DNA from: Rhizobium sp. CIAT894
GTDB taxonomy: Bacteria > Pseudomonadota > Alphaproteobacteria > Rhizobiales > Rhizobiaceae
Assembly: GCF_000172795.2 (NCBI RefSeq)
Contig: NZ_CP020951.1
Span: 434,001-498,000 of the forward strand
Length of the DNA stretch: 64,000 nucleotides
Direction: 5' to 3'
The notes beneath the pieces are model-generated. The model was not told where the DNA came from and ran no database searches. It worked only from the letters and a program-made list of their open reading frames with translations. The position numbers and the translations under genes are program-made. The first letter of the stretch is position 1. Every line of letters begins with the position of its first letter. Positions 42,343 to 51,386 of this stretch are shown in pieces.

Positions 42343-43569
42343 TCACGCGACGTCGCGGTCGACACTCGTGGTGCCGAGTGTCTTCCTCCCGCCGAACCAG
42401 ATGGCCAGTGCAAGCACCGCTAACGACACGCCACACAGCATTAGCGCCGTCCATCCTCCCCAGGACCACAGCGGTCCTGACAAAGCCGATCCCACGGCCC
42501 CGCCGACAAAATTGCAAGCCACGAAGGCTGTGTTAAGTCTGCTTCGGGAGGCTGGATCAACCGACAGAATACGCGACTGATTGAGCACGTTCACTGCCTG
42601 GATCGCCACATCCAGCAGGAGGACAGCCAGAAGCACCATAAGAATACAGCCAGCACCCACCGTGGCTACCAGGAGAGATGCCGTTGCAAGACAGATAGCC
42701 AAGCCTGTAACGGTGACCGACCAGCCACGATCGTGGAACCTGCCGACGCGCCGCGCAGCAAGCGCCCCGGCAAGGCCGACAAGACCGACGAGGCCGATTT
42801 GGGCGACCGAATAGGAATGGGGAGGAGCGCTCAGTAAAAATGTCAGTCCGGTCCAGAAGAGGGTGAAGACGGAGAACGCAAGAGCGCCGATCAACAGGGT
42901 GACTTGAACGGTGCGGTATCTCCCCACGATTTGGAAGACAGACAGAATGAGCTTGCGGTAGGCAACGCGAGGCCGTGGCTGTTCGGCGGGGATTACGAAC
43001 CAAAGCACAGCTGCCATAAGGAGCGTACATAGTGCGGCGACACCGTAGAGGACGCGCCAGCCAAAGGCGTCGGAAAGAACGCCGCTGACCGTCCTGGACA
43101 AAAGGATCCCCGCCAACAGGCCCGAGACGATGGTGCCGACGACCTTACCGCGTTCTTCAGGTGATGCCAGATCTCCGGCAAGGGGTGTCAGGAGCTGGCC
43201 GGCGACGGTGGTCATGCCGACGGCAGCAAGGGCAACTGCCAGGACCATAAAATTCGGCGACAACGCGCCGCCGAGAAGTGCCAGAGCCGAGCAGGCCATG
43301 ACGCCTGGTATGAGACTTCGCCGCGCGAGCACGTCACCAAGAGGGACGATCAGGAGGACACCGACCGCGTAACCGATCTGGGTCATGGTCACCAGCAGGC
43401 CGACCCTTCCGGTGGATACCTGAAGTGCTGAGGCGATTTCAGTGAGGAGCGGCTGTGCCCAGTAAAGGTTCCCAACGGCAATCCCGCCTGCGATCGCGAA
43501 CAACACCGCGAGCCTGCTCGACAACCCGTCCACCTGCCGGTTCTTCGCATTTGTGTTGCTTAGCTGCAC
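42343..43569 (-). CDS. Major facilitator superfamily exporter (AraJ/drug efflux type)
   Basis: This 408-residue inner-membrane protein has about 12 hydrophobic spans and the MFS loop motif GDVLARRSLI between helices 2 and 3. It resembles proton-driven sugar or drug exporters of the AraJ group. The start codon is GTG at 43569, overlapping the stop of a small upstream ORF by ten bases, so translation is probably coupled. The shared promoter element lies upstream of the small ORF. Efflux of an electrophile or its product would fit the region. Confidence 0.85.
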   Translation of the reverse strand: MQLSNTNAKNRQVDGLSSRLAVLFAIAGGIAVGNLYWAQPLLTEIASALQVSTGRVGLLVTMTQIGYAVGVLLIVPLGDVLARRSLIPGVMACSALALLGGALSPNFMVLAVALAAVGMTTVAGQLLTPLAGDLASPEERGKVVGTIVSGLLAGILLSRTVSGVLSDAFGWRVLYGVAALCTLLMAAVLWFVIPAEQPRPRVAYRKLILSVFQIVGRYRTVQVTLLIGALAFSVFTLFWTGLTFLLSAPPHSYSVAQIGLVGLVGLAGALAARRVGRFHDRGWSVTVTGLAICLATASLLVATVGAGCILMVLLAVLLLDVAIQAVNVLNQSRILSVDPASRSRLNTAFVACNFVGGAVGSALSGPLWSWGGWTALMLCGVSLAVLALAIWFGGRKTLGTTSVDRDVA

Positions 43570-43742
43570 TGGGTGACTTTCGCTGAACCCATTTCACCGG
43601 CCATCGCAGACCAGCCTGCCTGCACAGTCCCATGCAGATCCAGGCTTGCGAGTGTCATGCCGCTAAGAACGACAGCAACGAGCAGCACGCCGGAGCCCAG
43701 GCTGCGCGCATTGACATGATAGTTTTTCGGATCGTATGACAT
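43560..43742 (-). CDS. Small single-span membrane protein upstream of the exporter
   Basis: This 60-residue ORF begins MSYDPKNYHVNARSLGSG, with AGGAA nine bases before the ATG, and has one hydrophobic segment (GVLLVAVVLSGMTLASL). It overlaps the GTG start of the MFS gene. The good ribosome-binding site and position after the shared promoter element support it as a real gene that couples translation of the exporter. I do not recognise a family. Confidence 0.5.
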   Translation of the reverse strand: MSYDPKNYHVNARSLGSGVLLVAVVLSGMTLASLDLHGTVQAGWSAMAGEMGSAKVTQCS

Positions 43743-43823
43743 CTTTATAAGTTCCTGATTGCGTCCTTGAGGACAGCTTTGGATCAATTCATACGAGCGT
43801 TATCGGCAAAATCCGGATGGTTG

Positions 43824-43855
43824 ATAACCCACGCAATTCCGCATGAGTTTAGAAA
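43824..43855 (-). promoter_or_regulatory. Shared promoter element, copy 4 (exporter operon)
   Basis: On the minus strand TTTCTAAACTCATGCG, then 12 bases, then TTATCAAC, lies 82 bases before the small ORF. It differs from the other copies at three positions in the block and one in TAAT. Its direction relative to the genes is the same as in the other copies. Confidence 0.5.
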
Positions 43856-44067
43856 CCAGGCTTATGAATGAGCGGCGACGCGGCACGGCGTGTCGCGCCA
43901 CGTGAAGTACGCACCGGTATAGTCGCTGCGCTGCGGCCGTTAAATGCCACGAGAAACTCGATGCAAACATCTCTCCATTTTAGGCGGGGATGGCATCCGT
44001 GCGGGCCGCGGCGAAACTAACCGACGGCGGACTAGGTGGAACCTGCCAAACGGTCCGTTGCCGCGGC

Positions 44068-44691
44068 TCAGTCAAGCAACACGCCTCCGTTTTCAATAAC
44101 GGCCGTCGGCGTATCGACGTCAAGCAAAGCGGCCGGACCGATATCGATCATCACGACCGGGAGTTTGCTATCGGCAATCAGCTCTCTTGCCCCGACATCG
44201 CCTGACAGTCTGATCAAGCGGTCGTAAAGGACTTTGGGGAACACGACGGGATGTCCAGGCTTGTTACCAAAGCTCGCCCGCACAATCGCTTCCCCACCGG
44301 ATTGCCGGAAGGCCTGTACCACACTATCGATATGCTCGGTGACGATGCCGGGCATATCTGCCAACATGACAATCACCCCATCGCACTCGGCAATTTGAGG
44401 ATGCGAGACGCCGCAAGCCACCGAGCTCGCCATGCCGGTCAGGTAAGACGGATTGAACGAGGTGGCGATGTCGAGGCCCGTCAAGGCCGCTTCGATATCT
44501 CCTTGCCGATGGCCCGTCACGGCAACGACCGGCGTAGCATTTGAGGCCAGCAATACAATTGCGGAACGCCGCACCAGCGGCACGCCATCAAACTCGGCCA
44601 GCAGCTTATGCTGGCCGTTTGCTCCCATGCGCTTTGCCTGTCCGGCCGCCAGCAAGATGGCAGCTACTGAAACGTCTTTGCGTTGTTCCAT
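44068..44691 (-). CDS. mocA: Molybdenum cofactor cytidylyltransferase, MocA-like
   Basis: This 207-residue nucleotidyltransferase has the signature LAAGQAKRMGANGQHKLL and later LADMPGI, as in MocA/MobA enzymes that attach CMP or GMP to molybdopterin. The start at 44691 has GGAGGAAGC directly before ATG. The nearby aldehyde oxidoreductase of the PaoABC type uses the cytosine dinucleotide form in E. coli, so this enzyme probably supplies its cofactor. It lies on the opposite strand from those genes, with its own promoter. Confidence 0.83.
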   Translation of the reverse strand: MEQRKDVSVAAILLAAGQAKRMGANGQHKLLAEFDGVPLVRRSAIVLLASNATPVVAVTGHRQGDIEAALTGLDIATSFNPSYLTGMASSVACGVSHPQIAECDGVIVMLADMPGIVTEHIDSVVQAFRQSGGEAIVRASFGNKPGHPVVFPKVLYDRLIRLSGDVGARELIADSKLPVVMIDIGPAALLDVDTPTAVIENGGVLLD

Positions 44692-44817
44692 GCTTCCTCC
44701 ACCTACTCCCATCGGTTCTATCACCGGATGGGTCCGTTCAACTAGCGGCCCCCGTCCAATTTCGTTTTGAGCAGAAAGGGACAAGCCAGTCGCCGAACAG
44801 CCGATTTAGAAGGCTGC

Positions 44818-44849
44818 TTTCTAACCTCATGCAAACGCAGGCGTCTAAT
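44818..44849 (+). promoter_or_regulatory. Shared promoter element, copy 2 (cytochrome operon)
   Basis: TTTCTAACCTCATGCA, then 12 bases, then TAATGC, lies 73 bases before the cytochrome P460-like gene. It matches copies 1 and 3 at all positions of the block except the variable ninth or tenth base. Confidence 0.6.
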
Positions 44850-44921
44850 GCGATGGGCGGTAGCAGGGTACTCCTACGCTTGAATCCCATTCACTCCCGA
44901 TACTCAACGTGAGGACCCTCA

Positions 44922-45425
44922 ATGCCTTCATCGAGACAACGGTCGGTCCGCGCAAGCATCGCCGGCATTATCTGCTTATTTGCCGCAATCGCCGGTACAG
45001 GCATGATGGGCGGCCAAGCGGTAGCGCAGGCAACCGGCAATCGTGCGACCTTCCCGAAGAACTTCAAAGACTACGTGCTTTACGGCACCTACGACCGTGG
45101 TTCTTCAAAAGAAGAGGCTTTTGCCACTGCCGAGACCATAGCGATTGCAAAGTCCGGCAAGCCGCTGCCGCCCGGCACCCAGCTGGTGCTTGGAATCTGG
45201 ACGGATTACAAGCTTGTGAGCTACTTCGTGATGGAAAAAGGCGTCGATTGGGGCCTCGCGTCCTCCGAAGATGAGCGGACCGGCGACTGGCATTTCCAGC
45301 AGTTCGATACCAATGGACAGATCAAACGGGAAGCAATCGCCGATCGCTGTCAGTCGTGCCATGGCGGACAGGCCGATAATGATTTCATGTTCACAACCGA
45401 CAGAATGCGGGCATACCTTCCTTGA
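44922..45425 (+). CDS. Cytochrome P460-family secreted heme protein
   Basis: This 167-residue protein has a signal peptide (hydrophobic stretch, then GQAVAQATG) and a P460-like domain containing FPKNFKDYVLYGTYDRG and GADWHFQQFD-like strands. It ends with a single heme c motif, CQSCH, near residue 144. P460 proteins are periplasmic and can oxidise hydroxylamine or act as electron carriers. The stop overlaps the start of the downstream membrane gene by four bases. It is expressed from the shared promoter element and may accept electrons from the aldehyde oxidoreductase; this is inference. Confidence 0.82.
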   Translation: MPSSRQRSVRASIAGIICLFAAIAGTGMMGGQAVAQATGNRATFPKNFKDYVLYGTYDRGSSKEEAFATAETIAIAKSGKPLPPGTQLVLGIWTDYKLVSYFVMEKGVDWGLASSEDERTGDWHFQQFDTNGQIKREAIADRCQSCHGGQADNDFMFTTDRMRAYLP

Positions 45426-46120
45426 AGCCGCTGTTTCTCTTTCGTCTGATCCTGGATCTGCTCACGGTCAGCCTGTTGCTGGCCGCATTCGCCTACGATT
45501 GGTTCGGCAACGCAGCCCACGAGATTATCGGCACCTTGATGTTCGTACTGTTGATCAGCCACAACATCTTCAATCGGCGCTGGTATGGCGTGGTCGCAAA
45601 CGGCTGGCAGGAACCGCGCAGCGTTTTCAGCAAGACCATCACGCTCTGTCTTCTGGTCATGATGGTGGGCCTGCTCGCCACCAGCGTCATCATCTCGCAG
45701 ACCGTCTTCGACTTCCTGGCACTTCGGAGCAGCTTCACGGCACGACAGATCCACGCGCTCATCGCCTATCTCGTACTCCTGATTGCGGCCCTTCATCTCG
45801 GGCTGCAATGGTCGATGATCATGCGGGTTATAGGGCAGGCCCTGCAAGTCGAGACGAATACCCGAATTCCGACCGCGACTTTGCGCGGCCTGGCGTTTCT
45901 GATCGCCCTCTACGGCTTTCAAAGCCTGTTCGTTATCGATATCGGACCCAAGCTTCGGTTGGAGACGACCTTCAGTTTCTGGGACTTCGAGGCGGCGGCA
46001 GTCGAATTTATCCTGCGGCATGCGGCGATTATCGCACTGTGCGTCATGATCGTGCACTACAGCCTCAGGTTGCTCAGCTTTTACAGGCGATATCGGCGCG
46101 CTCCCGGGATCACGGAGTGA
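45422..46120 (+). CDS. Polytopic membrane protein, DUF4405/cytochrome b-like
   Basis: This 232-residue protein has about six hydrophobic spans with histidines placed inside or at the ends of several (NAAHEIIG, LISHNIF, RQIHALIAY, IAALHLGL, FILRHAA, VHYSLRL). Paired histidines in helices suggest bound b-type heme, as in DUF4405 and related cytochrome b561-like proteins. The start is TTG, overlapping the cytochrome stop (TTGA). The pair could link periplasmic electrons to the membrane quinone pool. No redox activity is shown by sequence alone. Confidence 0.72.
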   Translation: MKPLFLFRLILDLLTVSLLLAAFAYDWFGNAAHEIIGTLMFVLLISHNIFNRRWYGVVANGWQEPRSVFSKTITLCLLVMMVGLLATSVIISQTVFDFLALRSSFTARQIHALIAYLVLLIAALHLGLQWSMIMRVIGQALQVETNTRIPTATLRGLAFLIALYGFQSLFVIDIGPKLRLETTFSFWDFEAAAVEFILRHAAIIALCVMIVHYSLRLLSFYRRYRRAPGITE

Positions 46121-46168
46121 ATCATCAGGGATGACCCCGCTAACATCGCGCGCGATTTAGCAATCCCC

Positions 46169-46200
46169 TTTCTAACCCCATGCAGTTTTGGACCACTAAT
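46169..46200 (+). promoter_or_regulatory. Shared promoter element, copy 3 (aldehyde oxidoreductase operon)
   Basis: TTTCTAACCCCATGCA, then 12 bases, then TAATTG, lies 60 bases before the iron-sulfur subunit gene. It is shared with the flavin oxidoreductase, cytochrome and exporter units. Confidence 0.6.
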
Positions 46201-46259
46201 TGCTCGTCAGCAATGGAGCTAGGTTCGATCATCGATACCTGGGTTCGAGAGGAGACGAG

Positions 46260-46751
46260 ATGTCAACCGCCCGACAATTATCGCTGGAGGTAAATGGCAA
46301 AAGCCATGACCTCCAACTCGACATACGAACGACGTTGCTTGACGCGCTTCGCGAGCACGCCGACCTGCCTGGAACGAAGAAGGGCTGCGATCACGGACAA
46401 TGCGGCGCCTGTACCGTTCACGTCGATGGCCAGCGTGTCCTGAGCTGCCTCACCCTGGCGGCCCAGGTCGAAGGCCATCCGGTTACGACGATCGAAGGTC
46501 TGCAGTCCGCCGACGGTGTTATGCATGCGGTTCAAACCGCCTTTATCGAGCATGATGCCTTCCAGTGTGGATATTGCACGCCTGGCCAGATCATGTCGGC
46601 CGTCGCCTGTATTCGCGAAGGCCATGCCGGCACGGACGAGGACATCCGCGAATACATGAGCGGCAATATCTGTCGGTGCGGCGCCTACCCGCATATCGTG
46701 GCCGCGGTGCGCGATGCCGCAAGCCGCCTCAAGAAGGAGGCAGCACAATGA
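46260..46751 (+). CDS. paoA: Molybdenum aldehyde oxidoreductase, 2Fe-2S subunit (PaoA-like)
   Basis: This 163-residue subunit carries two 2Fe-2S clusters: the ferredoxin type in [16 protein letters not shown] and SCLTLA, and the second in [12 protein letters not shown] and [11 protein letters not shown]. It passes electrons from the molybdenum site to FAD. E. coli PaoA is longer and has a Tat leader, which is absent here. The ATG at 46260 has GAGAGGAGACGAG directly before it. It is the first gene of the operon and overlaps paoB by four bases. Confidence 0.9.
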   Translation: MSTARQLSLEVNGKSHDLQLDIRTTLLDALREHADLPGTKKGCDHGQCGACTVHVDGQRVLSCLTLAAQVEGHPVTTIEGLQSADGVMHAVQTAFIEHDAFQCGYCTPGQIMSAVACIREGHAGTDEDIREYMSGNICRCGAYPHIVAAVRDAASRLKKEAAQ

Positions 46752-47740
46752 GAACCTTTGATTATTTGCGCGCTGAAGACACCGCAACCGCCATTGTCGA
46801 GGCCGCCAAGCCCGAGACGAGGTTCCTTGCGGGCGGCACCACGCTGCTCGATCTGATGAAACTGAATGTCGAGCGGCCAGCGCACCTGGTCGATATCACC
46901 CGCCTGTCCGGTCTCGACGTGATCGGGGTCTCGGCAGATGTCATTCGGATCGGTGCGCTGGCAAAGATGAGCAAGGTTGCAGATCACGCCGACATCAAGG
47001 ATGCCGCACCAGCGCTGTCCGAAAGTCTTTGGCGAGCCGCATCGGCGCAGCTGCGCAACATGGCGTCCATCGGCGGCAACCTTATGCAGCGAACACGCTG
47101 CACCTATTTTCGCGATCCCGGCGCCTACCCGAACTGTAATAAGCGTAATCCAGGCTCGGGCTGCGCAGCGCTTGAGGGTGTCAACCGCAACCACGCTGTG
47201 CTCGGCACCAGCGACGCCTGCATCGCCATCTATCCCGGCGATTTCGCTGTCTCGCTTGTGGCTTTCGACGCCACCGTTCTCGTTCAAGGATCGGTCGAAC
47301 GCCGCATTCCCGTCGACGACTTTTATCTGCTACCGGGCCAGACACCACATATCGAGCACGCGCTTGCACCCGGCGAGATCATCGTCGGCATCGAGATCCC
47401 CCGGGTCGCCGCGTTGAAGCGGTCGCATTATCTCAAGGTCCGGGATCGCGCATCCTATGAGTTCGCCGCCGCCAGCGCCGCGGTCGGTATCGAACTTGAA
47501 GACAACGGCAAGACGATCCGCGATGTGCGCATTGCCGTCGGTGGCGTGGCAACCAAACCTTGGCGTCTGCGCACTGTAGAAGATTCGCTGAAGGGCAAAC
47601 CTCTCGACGAGGCGACGCTTCGGACTGCTGCTGCAGCCGCCGTCGATGGCGCAAAGTCGAGCGGACACAATGCGTTCAAGATCGAGCTGACACCGAAGGT
47701 CGTGGCACGCGCCCTGATGACGGTAGGAGATATCGCATGA
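46748..47740 (+). CDS. paoB: Molybdenum aldehyde oxidoreductase, FAD subunit (PaoB-like)
   Basis: This 330-residue subunit has the FAD fold of the xanthine dehydrogenase medium chain ([27 protein letters not shown]). It also has a loop with four cysteines ([18 protein letters not shown]) that in PaoB holds an extra 4Fe-4S cluster. The start and stop both overlap neighbours by four bases, consistent with one complex. It should transfer electrons from the iron-sulfur subunit to an external acceptor. Confidence 0.9.
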   Translation: MRTFDYLRAEDTATAIVEAAKPETRFLAGGTTLLDLMKLNVERPAHLVDITRLSGLDVIGVSADVIRIGALAKMSKVADHADIKDAAPALSESLWRAASAQLRNMASIGGNLMQRTRCTYFRDPGAYPNCNKRNPGSGCAALEGVNRNHAVLGTSDACIAIYPGDFAVSLVAFDATVLVQGSVERRIPVDDFYLLPGQTPHIEHALAPGEIIVGIEIPRVAALKRSHYLKVRDRASYEFAAASAAVGIELEDNGKTIRDVRIAVGGVATKPWRLRTVEDSLKGKPLDEATLRTAAAAAVDGAKSSGHNAFKIELTPKVVARALMTVGDIA

Positions 47741-50118
47741 CAGAAAAGAACGATTTCACACTCGACCGCCGCACCGTCATGAAACTCGGCGCGGGCGTCG
47801 CTGTTGTCGCCGGCGCCGGCGTTAATCTCGCGCCGGGCGCTTTTGCCGCCGAACCGGCGACTGCAAAGGCGCCAGCTCTTGGTTACCGTCTTTCCCGCGC
47901 AGAAGGTCCCTTGAAGGTCTCCGGCCAGGCCCGGTATGCCCTCGAGCAGAAGCTCGAGAACATGGCCTATGGCGTAACCGTCCAGTCGACCCGTCCGGCA
48001 GGGCGTATCGTCAATATCGACACCTCGGCCGCCAAAGCTGTCCCCGGTGTCATCGACGTCTACACTCATCAGAATACCCTGAAGATCAACAAGCCGACCG
48101 TCTATAGCAAGGGCGGCGGCGCCACGGAGGAATTCACGCCGATCCAGGACGATGTCGTTCGCTTTAACGGTATGCATATCGCCCTCGTGGTTGCAGAAAC
48201 CTTCGAAGCGGCGACGGAAGCGGCTGGCCTCCTCAAGGTCGAGTACGAGGACGGCGATGCCATTCTCGACATCAACGATCCCAAGGCAAAGGCGCAGCTC
48301 ATCGAACCGATGGGAGCGGCGTGGGGCGATGCGGCGGCAGGGTTGGCCAGCGCCGATGTCAAGGTCGATGTCACCTATACGACCGCGCGGGAATACAACG
48401 TGCCGATGGAGCCACATGCGACCATCGCCTCCTGGGATAACGGCAAGATCACTGTCTGGGAACCCAGCCAGTGGGTTGGTGGCGCCAGAAGCGTCGTGGC
48501 CGAATTCCTGGGCATCGAAATCGAAAACGTCCGGGTGATCTCGCCTTATGTCGGCGGCGGGTTCGGGTCCAAGATCGGCGCCCATCCCCATGTGGGACTG
48601 GCCTGCGCTGCCTCGCGCAAGCTTGGCCGGCCCGTCAAAGTTTCGCTCACGCGTCCTCAAACGTTTACGGGGCTTGGCGGCCGTCCGGCGACCCGGCAGG
48701 CGCTTTCCATCGGCGCCGCCAAGGATGGAAAGATCACGTCGATCGTCCATGAGAGCTGGAACGAGACGGCGATCGACGAAGTTCATGTCGAGGCCTGCAA
48801 CAATGTGACGAAGATCATGTACGCGACGCCGAACTTCTCGACGCGTCTGAATGTCGTGCCCGTCAATACCGTCCAGCCCGGCTGGAAGCGCGGTCCGGGC
48901 GAAAACCCGAGCGCCTACGCACTGGAAAGCGCGATTGATGAGCTGGCCTATGCTCTTAACATGGACCCGGTCGCTCTGCGCCTCGCCAATTGGGCAGAAG
49001 TCGACCCCAGCAACAGCATGCCGTGGACCACGCGGCAGTTGCGGGAAGCCTACGCCGCCGGTGCTGAAGGCATTGGCTGGTGGGAGCGCAACCCTGTCCC
49101 GCGCTCGATGCGCGAAGGTCGCGAGTTGATAGGCTATGGCATGGCCGCCGGATCGTATCCCATGATCCGCACCGCCAGCGAAGCCAAGCTCGTCTTCCAT
49201 ACCAGCGGGCAAGTCGAGGTTCTGAGCGCAGCCACCGACATGGGAACGGGAACCTATACGATCCTCGCCCAGACCGCTGCAGACGCCTTGGGCGTTCCCG
49301 TCGAGACTGTCGTGGTTCGGTTGGGCGATACCAACCTCCCGAGATCGGCGCTCGCCGGCGGCTCCCAGCAAGCCAATAACCTTTCGGGAGCCGTGGACAC
49401 GGCTGCCAGAAACGCGCGCGATGCGTTGCTGCACCTTGCTGCATCCGATCCGAAGTCGCCATTACAATCCTTGAAGCTGGCGGAACTGACCTTTGAGAAC
49501 GGCGCAATACGCCCGACCCGTCGGCTGGCGGGCGGCATCAGCATCGGGGAGTTGCTGAAGGCCGTGGGTAAGGACACACTGGAGATCGAGGGCAACACCT
49601 TTGCTCCCGGCGCCACCGAGGACATGAAAAACGCCGCCGACCGTAGTTTTGCCCAGTTGAAAGGTCCTGCGGAAGGAGGGGTCTCAGCTCATAGCTGGTG
49701 TGCTCACTTCGTTGAGGTTCGCGTCGATGAGGATTTTGGCACCATCCGCGTCAAGCGCATGGTTTCGGCCTTTTGTTGCGGCCGAATTTTCAATCCGAAG
49801 CTGGCTGAAAGCCAGTGGATCAGCGGTATGGTCATGGGTCTCGGGCAGACACTGTTGGAAGAAGGTTTTATCGACCAGCGGGACGGCCGCACAGTCAATG
49901 CAAACTTTGCGGACTATGCCGTCCCGGTCAATGCCGACGTGCCTGACATCCAGGTGATCTCCGTCGGTATTCCCGACATGCAGGCAACGGCGCTTGGCGG
50001 CAAGGGCGTTGGCGAGATCGGTGTTGTCGGGGTTGCACCGGCCATCGGCAATGCCGTCTACCACGCGACGGGCAAGCGCATCCGCAGCCTGCCGATCACC
50101 CTCGAAAAGCTGGCTTGA
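47737..50118 (+). CDS. paoC: Molybdenum aldehyde oxidoreductase, molybdopterin subunit (PaoC-like)
   Basis: This 793-residue catalytic subunit oxidises aldehydes to acids at a molybdenum cytosine dinucleotide centre. It has the xanthine-oxidase large-subunit signatures PYVGGGFGSKIG and, near the end, GGKGVGEIG containing the catalytic glutamate. Unlike E. coli PaoC it starts with a Tat-like leader, LDRRTVMKLGAG followed by a hydrophobic stretch to PGAFAAEP. Export of the whole complex by hitchhiking on this subunit is a reasonable inference. A strong hairpin follows the gene. Confidence 0.9.
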   Translation: MTEKNDFTLDRRTVMKLGAGVAVVAGAGVNLAPGAFAAEPATAKAPALGYRLSRAEGPLKVSGQARYALEQKLENMAYGVTVQSTRPAGRIVNIDTSAAKAVPGVIDVYTHQNTLKINKPTVYSKGGGATEEFTPIQDDVVRFNGMHIALVVAETFEAATEAAGLLKVEYEDGDAILDINDPKAKAQLIEPMGAAWGDAAAGLASADVKVDVTYTTAREYNVPMEPHATIASWDNGKITVWEPSQWVGGARSVVAEFLGIEIENVRVISPYVGGGFGSKIGAHPHVGLACAASRKLGRPVKVSLTRPQTFTGLGGRPATRQALSIGAAKDGKITSIVHESWNETAIDEVHVEACNNVTKIMYATPNFSTRLNVVPVNTVQPGWKRGPGENPSAYALESAIDELAYALNMDPVALRLANWAEVDPSNSMPWTTRQLREAYAAGAEGIGWWERNPVPRSMREGRELIGYGMAAGSYPMIRTASEAKLVFHTSGQVEVLSAATDMGTGTYTILAQTAADALGVPVETVVVRLGDTNLPRSALAGGSQQANNLSGAVDTAARNARDALLHLAASDPKSPLQSLKLAELTFENGAIRPTRRLAGGISIGELLKAVGKDTLEIEGNTFAPGATEDMKNAADRSFAQLKGPAEGGVSAHSWCAHFVEVRVDEDFGTIRVKRMVSAFCCGRIFNPKLAESQWISGMVMGLGQTLLEEGFIDQRDGRTVNANFADYAVPVNADVPDIQVISVGIPDMQATALGGKGVGEIGVVGVAPAIGNAVYHATGKRIRSLPITLEKLA

Positions 50119-50124
50119 AAAGAC

Positions 50125-50156
50125 GACCGCTACGGCAAAGCCTTGCCGTAGCGGTC
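50125..50156 (+). terminator. Strong hairpin between paoC and the XdhC-like gene
   Basis: GACCGCTACGGCAA and TTGCCGTAGCGGTC form a perfect 14-pair stem around AGCC, followed by TCATTCG. It ends 19 bases before the XdhC-like start. It may terminate most paoABC transcripts and keep the accessory gene at a lower level. Confidence 0.75.
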
Positions 50157-50175
50157 TCATTCGTTGGGACCCTTC

Positions 50176-51117
50176 ATGCTGACCTCGTTTTCCGTGCTCC
50201 ACTCGCCCCCCTTACCCTTCTGCGCCTTCATGACCGATGACCCTGAGGCGATCGTCAACTATGCGGCCGATGGCGCCGAGACGAAATATGGGAGCGCGTT
50301 GGTGACGCTTGTCGAGATCCGCGGCGGTGCTGCACGCGCACTTGGCGCTCAAATGGCCGTTCGTGGTGATGGCGGTTATTGCGGTTATGTTTCCGGCGGC
50401 TGTACGGAAGCCGCGGTGGCAGCAGAGGCGATAGCCGCACTCAATAGGGGTATGGACAGATATCTCCGTCTCGGTGAAGGCTCGCAGTTCTTCGACATCA
50501 TACTCCCATGCGGCGGAGGCATCACATTGGCGATTCACGTGGTCAAGGACGTGAAGCCGCTCCGTCAAATTCTGTCGGCGCTCCAAAAACGCAGGAGGAT
50601 CGCGCTGCGTTACGACCCTGGCACTCAAACGATAAGTGCCGTTAAGTCACAAGAGAAAGTAGCGGGCGTTTGGAGCGGTCCATCGTTCTTGCGTTCCTAT
50701 AAACCAAACCCCCGGTTAATTCTCTGCGGGCGCGGGATCGAACTCGTGACGACATCCAGGGTCGCTCTCGCCTCGGAATTCGAAGTCCTGACCTTCGATC
50801 AGACATCCCGGGATTTCGACACCAGCGCCATAGACCAGGACACAGCAGTCGCGCTGCTCTATCATGATCTCGACCAGGAACTGGCCTGGTTGAAGGCAGC
50901 GCTGCGCGCAAAGCCCTTCTACATAGGAGCACTCGGCAGCAAACGAACGCATGAGCGCCGTTGCGCGGCGCTGTGGGCATTGGGCTTTACACTTGCCCAG
51001 ACAGACCGGATCAAGGCGCCGATCGGAATGTTCGGGCCGACGCGCGATGCCAACGCTCTTGCACTATCGGTCGTGGCAGATATCGCCCAGGCGTATTCGG
51101 TCCATCAACTTCACTGA
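50176..51117 (+). CDS. XdhC/PaoD-like molybdenum enzyme maturation factor
   Basis: This 313-residue protein belongs to the XdhC/CoxI family. It has an N-terminal XdhC domain (VRGDGGYCGYVSGGCTEAAV, FFDIILPCGGG) and a C-terminal Rossmann domain (IGALGSKRTHERR). Such factors bind the cytosine dinucleotide cofactor, insert the sulfido ligand and load the aldehyde oxidoreductase. The start is uncertain: TTG at 50164 and ATG at 50176 and 50230 are in frame. It follows paoC, as PaoD does in E. coli, but after a strong hairpin. Confidence 0.85.
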   Translation: MLTSFSVLHSPPLPFCAFMTDDPEAIVNYAADGAETKYGSALVTLVEIRGGAARALGAQMAVRGDGGYCGYVSGGCTEAAVAAEAIAALNRGMDRYLRLGEGSQFFDIILPCGGGITLAIHVVKDVKPLRQILSALQKRRRIALRYDPGTQTISAVKSQEKVAGVWSGPSFLRSYKPNPRLILCGRGIELVTTSRVALASEFEVLTFDQTSRDFDTSAIDQDTAVALLYHDLDQELAWLKAALRAKPFYIGALGSKRTHERRCAALWALGFTLAQTDRIKAPIGMFGPTRDANALALSVVADIAQAYSVHQLH

Positions 51118-51386
51118 TCTGCAGAAACCAGAATCAAGTCGCCCGATTCAGATCGTCAGGTCGTATTTTCTCTTGTCGCCAAAGCTTTCGATCGTCACGG
51201 CCCAGAATTGATGCACCCATGCGTTTCCAGCCTCCGGCGAAGGCGGTCCATGATTAGGACGAGCCGAGCGCATTCAGCAACGACGGTCGCTCACGACAAT
51301 TCAATCTGTTGTGAATGGGGAATCCAACGAGGACAACCAGTGGCCATATAGTATAATCAGCCTGAAGCTAGAAGCAGGATCTATGA

